A DNA stretch of 64,000 nucleotides from Pseudomonas frederiksbergensis (GTDB lineage Bacteria > Pseudomonadota > Gammaproteobacteria > Pseudomonadales > Pseudomonadaceae), in contig NZ_FNTF01000002.1 in assembly GCF_900105495.1 (NCBI RefSeq), forward strand, positions 6,030,001 to 6,094,000. The letters run 5' to 3'. The first letter of the stretch is position 1, and the number at the start of each line of letters is the position of its first letter. This document shows positions 59,403 to 64,000 of the stretch, in pieces. Both the position numbers and the translations under genes were made by a program. The notes beneath the pieces were generated by a model, which worked only from the letters and a program-made list of their open reading frames with translations, made no database searches and was not told the DNA's origin.

Positions 59403-60324
59403 GCTGGGCTGCCTGCTGGCGCGCCCCATCAACCACTGCCTGTTGCGCGGCGGGCGAGCATTGTGCGCGTTTGCGTTTTTCTTGCTGCTCGCTGGCCAGG
59501 CTCAGCCAACGTTGGCGCAACCGAAAGAAACCCTGGTCTGGTTACTGCGCGACCTTCCACCGCTGATGATTTTCGAGGGTTCGAAAAAGGGCCAGGGAGT
59601 CATCGATCAGCTATTACCCATGCTGATCGCCCGCATGCCGCAATACGAACACACCCTGATGCGAGTCAATCGCGCTCGCGGCTTGCAAATGCTCCACGAG
59701 CCCTCCCTCACGTGCGATGCGGCGCTGAACTGGAGCAAGGAGCGCGCTGGCTGGATCGCGTTTTCCATTCCGGTCTTTCGCGCCATGAGTAACGGCCTGG
59801 CAGTGCGGCGCATCGATCGGGAGGTGCTGACGCCCTTTATCAAGGACGGCGAAGTGGACCTGGCGGCCCTGTTGGCCAGTGGCCGAGAGAAACTGGGCAT
59901 TATTGCCGAGCGCAATTACGGCGAATATCTCGACGCACTGCTCAAACAAGCGCCAGCCAATTCACTGACTCTCCATTACGGAAACGATGCGTTGGGCAGC
60001 CTGTTGCAAATGCAACGCCTGGGGCGCTTGCGGATGCTATTGGGATACCGCTCGGAGATCCGCTACCAGGCCCAGCAGCAAGGGATCGCGGAAGATGAAT
60101 TGCAGTTCTACCCGATTCGCGGCACGGGCAAATACCTGTCCGGTTACATCGGCTGTACTGACACCCCTCAGGGCCGGCAGGCGATCATCGAAATCAACCA
60201 GCTGTTGCGCACCCTGCCCCACGATCACTTGAGCGAGGCATATGCCGCCTGGCTGGACCCCGAAAGCCGCAGCGACTACCTGGAAGCCAGCCGGGTATTT
60301 TTCCTGCAGCAGGCCGAGCAATGA
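59383..60324 (+). CDS. periplasmic binding-like protein (TIGR02285 type)
   Basis: A protein of about 313 residues with a Sec signal (LCAFAFFLLLAGQAQPTLAQ) and a type II periplasmic-binding fold (TLVWLLRDLPPLMIFEG, GVIDQLLPMLI, RAMSNGLAVRR, FYPIRGTGKYLSGYIGC). It resembles the TIGR02285 group of unknown role. No ATG is well placed. GTG 59383, overlapping the CoA-transferase by 20 bases, or TTG 59443 are the possible starts; GTG is used here. Translational coupling to the upstream gene is plausible. Confidence 0.75.
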   Translation: MKTGPSKLGCLLARPINHCLLRGGRALCAFAFFLLLAGQAQPTLAQPKETLVWLLRDLPPLMIFEGSKKGQGVIDQLLPMLIARMPQYEHTLMRVNRARGLQMLHEPSLTCDAALNWSKERAGWIAFSIPVFRAMSNGLAVRRIDREVLTPFIKDGEVDLAALLASGREKLGIIAERNYGEYLDALLKQAPANSLTLHYGNDALGSLLQMQRLGRLRMLLGYRSEIRYQAQQQGIAEDELQFYPIRGTGKYLSGYIGCTDTPQGRQAIIEINQLLRTLPHDHLSEAYAAWLDPESRSDYLEASRVFFLQQAEQ

Positions 60325-60343
60325 CAAATCGCAGACAAAAAGA

Positions 60344-60375
60344 AACCCCGAGAAGTGGGGAGACGACTCGGGGTT
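60344..60375. terminator. weak hairpin after the 59383 gene
   Basis: The nine-base stem AACCCCGAG / CTCGGGGTT has a 14-base loop. It lacks a T tract on the plus strand, so it is a poor rho-independent terminator. Confidence 0.5.
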
Positions 60376-60494
60376 AAACGTGGCCTACATAAAGACCAGT
60401 GGCAGCAAGCTACAAGCACCGGAGCACAATGCTCGATCCTGCTGTTACAAGGTCTGACTGACCTGAGCGAAGGAAGGTTCCCACAAAAAACAAT

Positions 60495-60782
60495 TCAATT
60501 TCGGTTGGCCAGGATCTTGTCCTGGGCAGCATTGCGCAACGCCGCGATGACACAGGGCTCCAGCCTGCCTTCGGCGATCAGCACGTCGCGATGCAATCCG
60601 TCGACGACATCCGTCAGCAGACGCTTGCTGGTCAGCTGGGCCTGATTGAACGCCCGTTCGACCACGATCGCGCCGGTCGCATTTTTCAGTGTCACCAGGC
60701 ATTCGCCATGGGTTCCCGACGGGGTCAACGTTACCTGATACGGGCTCAGAGCTTCACCGAGCAATAGACTGATACTTTCCAT
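60495..60782 (-). CDS. DUF3509 domain-containing protein
   Basis: A 95-residue small protein of the Pseudomonas-restricted DUF3509 family (ECLVTLKNATGAIVVERAFN, DVVDGLHRDVLIAEGRLEP). Its function is unknown. MESISLLLGEAL at 60782 is preferred to 60794. It lies between two periplasmic-binding-type genes but on its own transcript. Confidence 0.88.
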   Translation of the reverse strand: MESISLLLGEALSPYQVTLTPSGTHGECLVTLKNATGAIVVERAFNQAQLTSKRLLTDVVDGLHRDVLIAEGRLEPCVIAALRNAAQDKILANRN

Positions 60783-60945
60783 CTCGATCACCACTCAATA
60801 GTCCGAAAACAAAGTGCCAGAGGCGTTCCTACAGTAGATGACCACGGGCTCGAGAAGAAAGTTCTGGATACCGACTGCTGGTGAACCCTGCGCTGCGGGT
60901 CAATAGAGCATGCACGGCCAAGATGACAGATAAAAAACAGCCGCG

Positions 60946-62304
60946 TCATGCCTGCTGCTTTCGCTTGCCGATATCGGTCCATCCACCCAGCAGGCCTCGC
61001 AATTGTCCGTCGGCACCGTAAAAAGGCACCGTCCACTGATAGATATGCCTGACGCCGTTGTTGAACTTCAATTGACGCTCACTGAAGCGCGTCTTGCGCG
61101 TACCGAGCTGGGCCATGAACTCTGCGTGCAGCAGTTCAGCGGTCTCTTTGGGCAAGACGTCCAGTTCAATCAACTGTCGTCCCTGAACCTGGTCGAAACG
61201 AGTCGACAAGCCCTCCTCATAACTTTTGTTGCACATGATCAATCGCCCTTCCAGATCACGAACAAACATCGGATCGGGCATGGCGTCCATCAACGCGTGC
61301 TGGAAGGCGAGTTGATCGCTCAGACTTTTTTCGGCATCCAGGCGCTGCTGGATCAATATCGTGAGCCGTCGGTTCCAGAGCAGGGACAACAAGCCGAACA
61401 GACTGACAATAAACATTCCCCAGCAGCCCCACTCGGCGAGTCGATGCCAGGTGCCGGGCACCTTGACGGGGACAATCCCATTGAGCCATTTCAGGCGCAT
61501 GGCGCGCAGTTCGGCAGGATCAAGCGCCTCAAGCGCCTTGTTGAGGATGCTCGACAGCTGAGGTTGACCTTTGCGAACGGCCAGGTGGTCCGCCTCCCAT
61601 TTGCCCTCCACCGTATACCCGACCTTGAGTTGCCCGGACGGATAGAGGTGGGCTCCGGTTTCGTTTTCGATGGTGGCATAGGCCTCGCCGCTCTCGACCA
61701 GCGCCCGGGCCTCCGCGTAGGTTTTGACCGAGCGCAGCTCGATGTCCGAATAGTCGCGGCGAATCGTAGCCTCCAGCGCATGCCGGGTCGGCAACACCAG
61801 AACCCTTCCCGACAGCTGCTTCAGGGATTGCACCTCTGGCGCTCCGGCCCGCCCGACGAACACCCAGCCAGCACCACCGAACGCATGACTGAAATCCAGA
61901 AACATCTTGCGTTCGTCATTCATCGCCAGCGTCGTACTCATGTCCGCCGCACCACTTTCCAGGCGCCCGAGCAACTGATCGGTGGAAAACGATTCTTCGT
62001 GAACAAACCGCAACCCCGTCATCGCGCTGATGCGGTTGAGCAGATCATTGTTCAAGCCATTCCATTGGCCGTGCTTATCCTTGAACAGGTACAACGGATA
62101 TTGCACCGAGGCGACGACGACATTTGAATGCTCGGCAATCCATTTCAACTCCTGAGCATCCAGCTCGATCCTTGGGCCAGCAACCAATCCTTTAGTATCA
62201 GTTGCCGCCAATTGCGACGCGCTCCCCGATTGAGCAAAGCCCAGGGTGCCAAGTAAAAAAAACATCCAGCACGCGGCTGGTTTTAACCCTCTGAAAAACA
62301 GCAT
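60946..62304 (-). CDS. membrane receptor with SBP_bac_3 and PAS domains, no kinase
   Basis: A 452-residue inner-membrane protein. It has a signal peptide (ACWMFFLLGTLGFAQS), a periplasmic SBP_bac_3-type domain (ASVQYPLYLFKDKHGQWNGL, LEATIRRDYSDI, AYATIENETGAH), TM helix (WGCWGMFIVSLFGLLSLLW) and a cytoplasmic PAS (ALMDAMPDPMFVRDLEGRLI ... LLGGWTDIGKRKQ). It stops just where BvgS/EvgS-type kinases continue into HisKA. No kinase remnant is visible in the 163 downstream bases, so this is a receptor-PAS protein without an output domain. AAGGAAG precedes the ATG at 62304. Confidence 0.85.
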   Translation of the reverse strand: MLFFRGLKPAACWMFFLLGTLGFAQSGSASQLAATDTKGLVAGPRIELDAQELKWIAEHSNVVVASVQYPLYLFKDKHGQWNGLNNDLLNRISAMTGLRFVHEESFSTDQLLGRLESGAADMSTTLAMNDERKMFLDFSHAFGGAGWVFVGRAGAPEVQSLKQLSGRVLVLPTRHALEATIRRDYSDIELRSVKTYAEARALVESGEAYATIENETGAHLYPSGQLKVGYTVEGKWEADHLAVRKGQPQLSSILNKALEALDPAELRAMRLKWLNGIVPVKVPGTWHRLAEWGCWGMFIVSLFGLLSLLWNRRLTILIQQRLDAEKSLSDQLAFQHALMDAMPDPMFVRDLEGRLIMCNKSYEEGLSTRFDQVQGRQLIELDVLPKETAELLHAEFMAQLGTRKTRFSERQLKFNNGVRHIYQWTVPFYGADGQLRGLLGGWTDIGKRKQQA

Positions 62305-62380
62305 TGCCACTTCCTTCGTGATCAACTCGCCCGTCCTTCATAGGGCGAAAACCCAGCAAGTGTGACATGCAGAAATGAGA

Positions 62381-62402
62381 AAGCCCGTCAGGAGACGGGC
62401 TT
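62381..62402 (-). terminator. intrinsic terminator after thrC
   Basis: The stem AAGCCCGTC / GACGGGCTT is followed on the minus strand by TCTCATTTCT. It lies directly downstream of thrC. Confidence 0.72.
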
Positions 62403-62425
62403 CAAAATGTGACAGATTTAATTGG

Positions 62426-63835
62426 TTACAGAGGCTTGCCGCGGTTGCCATGCTTGCTGACAAAGGCCTGCACGGCTTTCAAGTCATTTGGCAGCACGGT
62501 GCAGCGCTCATCTCGCTCAAACAAATCAGAAAGATGTGCAGGTAGTTCGAGTGCTTTTCCTACACCTGCTTTTTCCACTGCGTCGGGGAATTTGACCGGA
62601 TGCGCCGTACCGAGGATCACCATCGGGATATCCAGGTTGCGACGGCACTCGCGCGCTGCCTTCACGCCGATGGCAGTGTGCGGATCCAGCAGTTCACCGG
62701 TTTGCTCGAAAACCTCGGCAATGGTTTCGCAAGTTTGAGCGTCGTCCACGGCCAGCGAATCGAACAGTTTGCGAGCCTCGGTCCAGCGTTCCTGTTCGAC
62801 ACTGAAACCGCCACCTTGCTTGAAGGTGTCCATCAACCCGGCGATCGCTGCGCCATTGCGACCGTGCAGGTCGAACAGCAGACGTTCGAAGTTGGACGAC
62901 ACCATGATGTCCATCGACGGCGACAGCGTGGCGTGCAGGGTGTCCTTGACGTACTGATTGCCGCTCATGAAGCGGTGCAGGATGTCGTTGCGATTGGTAG
63001 CGACGATCAACTGGTTGATCGGCAGGCCCATGTTGCGCGCCAGGTAACCGGCGAAAATGTCGCCGAAGTTGCCGGTCGGCACCGAGAACGATACCGAACG
63101 TGCCGGGCCGCCCAACTGCAGGGCTGCATGGAAGTAGTAAACGATCTGGGCCATGATTCGCGCCCAGTTGATCGAGTTCACGGCCACCAGACGCGTGCCT
63201 TTGAGGAAACTCTGGTCGGCGAAGCTGGCCTTGACCATTTCCTGGCAGTCATCGAAGTTGCCTTCGATGGCGATGTTATGGATGTTCTCGCCGAAGATGG
63301 TGGTCATCTGGCGACGCTGCACTTCGGACACACGGTTGTGCGGGTGCAGGATGAAGATGTCGACGTTTTCGCAATGCTTGCAGCCTTCGATGGCGGCCGA
63401 ACCGGTGTCGCCGGAGGTGGCGCCGACAATCACTACGCGCTCACCCCGTTTTTCCAGCACGTAGTCGAGCAGACGACCCAGCAGCTGCAAGGCGAAGTCT
63501 TTGAACGCGAGGGTCGGGCCGTGGAACAGCTCCAGCACCCATTCGTTACCGTTCAGCTGACGCAATGGTGCCACGGCGTTGTGGGAAAACACGCCGTAGG
63601 TTTCTTCGAGGATCTTTTTGAAATCGGCATCCGGGATGCTGCCGGTGACGAACGGGCGCATCACCCGGAAAGCCAGCTCGTGATACGGCAGGCCGGCCCA
63701 CGAAGCGATTTCTTCCTGGGTGAAACGTGGCAGGTTTTCCGGGACGTACAGACCACCGTCCGTGGCCAGACCGGCCAGCAGGACGTCTTCGAAATTCAGG
63801 GCCGGTGCCTGGCCGCGGGTACTGATATAACGCAT
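62426..63835 (-). CDS. thrC: threonine synthase
   Basis: A 469-residue PLP enzyme that converts O-phosphohomoserine to threonine. The PLP lysine is K112 in GPTLAFKDFALQLLG. GATSGDTGSAA and SVPTGNFGDIFAGYLA are the phosphate- and cofactor-binding motifs. The ATG at 63835 (MRYISTRGQAP) is chosen over 63847. It follows hom in the same direction, the usual hom-thrC operon. Confidence 0.96.
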   Translation of the reverse strand: MRYISTRGQAPALNFEDVLLAGLATDGGLYVPENLPRFTQEEIASWAGLPYHELAFRVMRPFVTGSIPDADFKKILEETYGVFSHNAVAPLRQLNGNEWVLELFHGPTLAFKDFALQLLGRLLDYVLEKRGERVVIVGATSGDTGSAAIEGCKHCENVDIFILHPHNRVSEVQRRQMTTIFGENIHNIAIEGNFDDCQEMVKASFADQSFLKGTRLVAVNSINWARIMAQIVYYFHAALQLGGPARSVSFSVPTGNFGDIFAGYLARNMGLPINQLIVATNRNDILHRFMSGNQYVKDTLHATLSPSMDIMVSSNFERLLFDLHGRNGAAIAGLMDTFKQGGGFSVEQERWTEARKLFDSLAVDDAQTCETIAEVFEQTGELLDPHTAIGVKAARECRRNLDIPMVILGTAHPVKFPDAVEKAGVGKALELPAHLSDLFERDERCTVLPNDLKAVQAFVSKHGNRGKPL

Positions 63836-63901
63836 GACTGGCTCCAATAGACAGTGTTCGCAAACCCGGGCCCGCAGGCGAGCCCGGTGAACGATAACGG
63901 C

Positions 63902-64000
63902 TTAGTTCAGGTGCTCGACGCGGATCCGTACGACCGGACCGACTACGCCCGCCAAGGCTTCCAGGGCGGCGATCGCGTCGTTCATGTGCTGTTCCAGCAC
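63902..64000 (-). CDS. hom: homoserine dehydrogenase, C-terminal fragment
   Basis: The last 32 codons of an upstream gene that runs off the right edge. The product ends with AIAALEALAGVVGPVVRIRV followed by EHLN and TAA, the end of the ACT-like domain of Hom in Pseudomonas. It is 66 bases from thrC, consistent with a hom-thrC operon. The rest of the gene is outside the window. Confidence 0.88.
   Translation of the reverse strand: MLEQHMNDAIAALEALAGVVGPVVRIRVEHLN

Noticed and set aside
60788..61036. Possible kinase remnant after the receptor-PAS gene
   Set aside because: The translation of this and the other frames shows no HisKA or HATPase motif; it mostly overlaps the PAS coding region out of frame.

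Overview
The window is a contiguous piece of a Pseudomonas chromosome, most likely from the P. fluorescens group. The evidence is Pseudomonas core genes (mexJK/mexL-type efflux genes, a full wsp chemosensory operon, DUF3509, an LptF-type lipoprotein), high GC, and many dispersed palindromic REP elements of the GTGGGAGCGGGCTTGC type. From memory, gene order largely follows PAO1 blocks PA1159-PA1162 and then PA3673-PA3736. There is a rearrangement point near 2.9 kb and P. fluorescens-type insertions at about 42-52 kb. No prophage, transposase, CRISPR array, tRNA or rRNA was seen.

Layout: (1) 0-5.5 kb: dapE (lysine/peptidoglycan precursor), rlmA (23S rRNA methylation), a small conserved protein, a cold-shock protein and plsB (phospholipid synthesis). 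(2) 5.6-7.4 kb: two YbaY-like envelope genes, the first frameshifted at a G7 tract, and a DUF4197 gene. (3) 7.5-14 kb: a Fic-family AMPylator, then a MexJK-type RND pump with its divergent TetR repressor. (4) 14-23 kb: rsmJ, a protein made of two 47-residue repeats, an extensin-like hydrolase, a frameshifted PEP-mutase-family gene, a DUF72 gene with a small partner, tsaB, adk and ppc. (5) 23.0-23.8 kb: a gene-free composite inverted-repeat element whose two arms carry hairpins with compensatory changes. (6) 24-32.8 kb: a DUF4398/LptF outer-membrane lipoprotein pair behind a good AlgU-type promoter, a membrane protein/hydrolase pair, a QEGLA-motif (MATCAP-like) peptidase, a lipoprotein, a TetR regulator, lysS, and prfB with its programmed +1 frameshift. 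(7) 33-41.6 kb: the complete wspABCDEF-wspR operon, which controls c-di-GMP. (8) 42.7-51 kb: a LysR regulator and a YdcSTUV-type polyamine/GABA-aldehyde cluster flanked by two paralogous aminobutyraldehyde dehydrogenases. (9) 51-64 kb: a ParDE/RelBE-like toxin-antitoxin pair, opgD, a XenA-like ene-reductase, recJ, yaeQ, a CoA-transferase, a periplasmic binding-like protein, a DUF3509 protein, a kinase-less sensor, thrC and the 3' end of hom.

Most genes are housekeeping or known systems. The observations most worth a second look are the poly-G frameshift in the tandem YbaY-like gene, the composite inverted-repeat element at 23.0-23.8 kb, the two-repeat protein at 14.9 kb, the receptor-PAS protein that lacks a kinase at 61-62.3 kb, the repeat inserted inside the ydc operon, and the second homopolymer frameshift at 17.02 kb. 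I saw no clear evidence for an entirely new multi-gene system.
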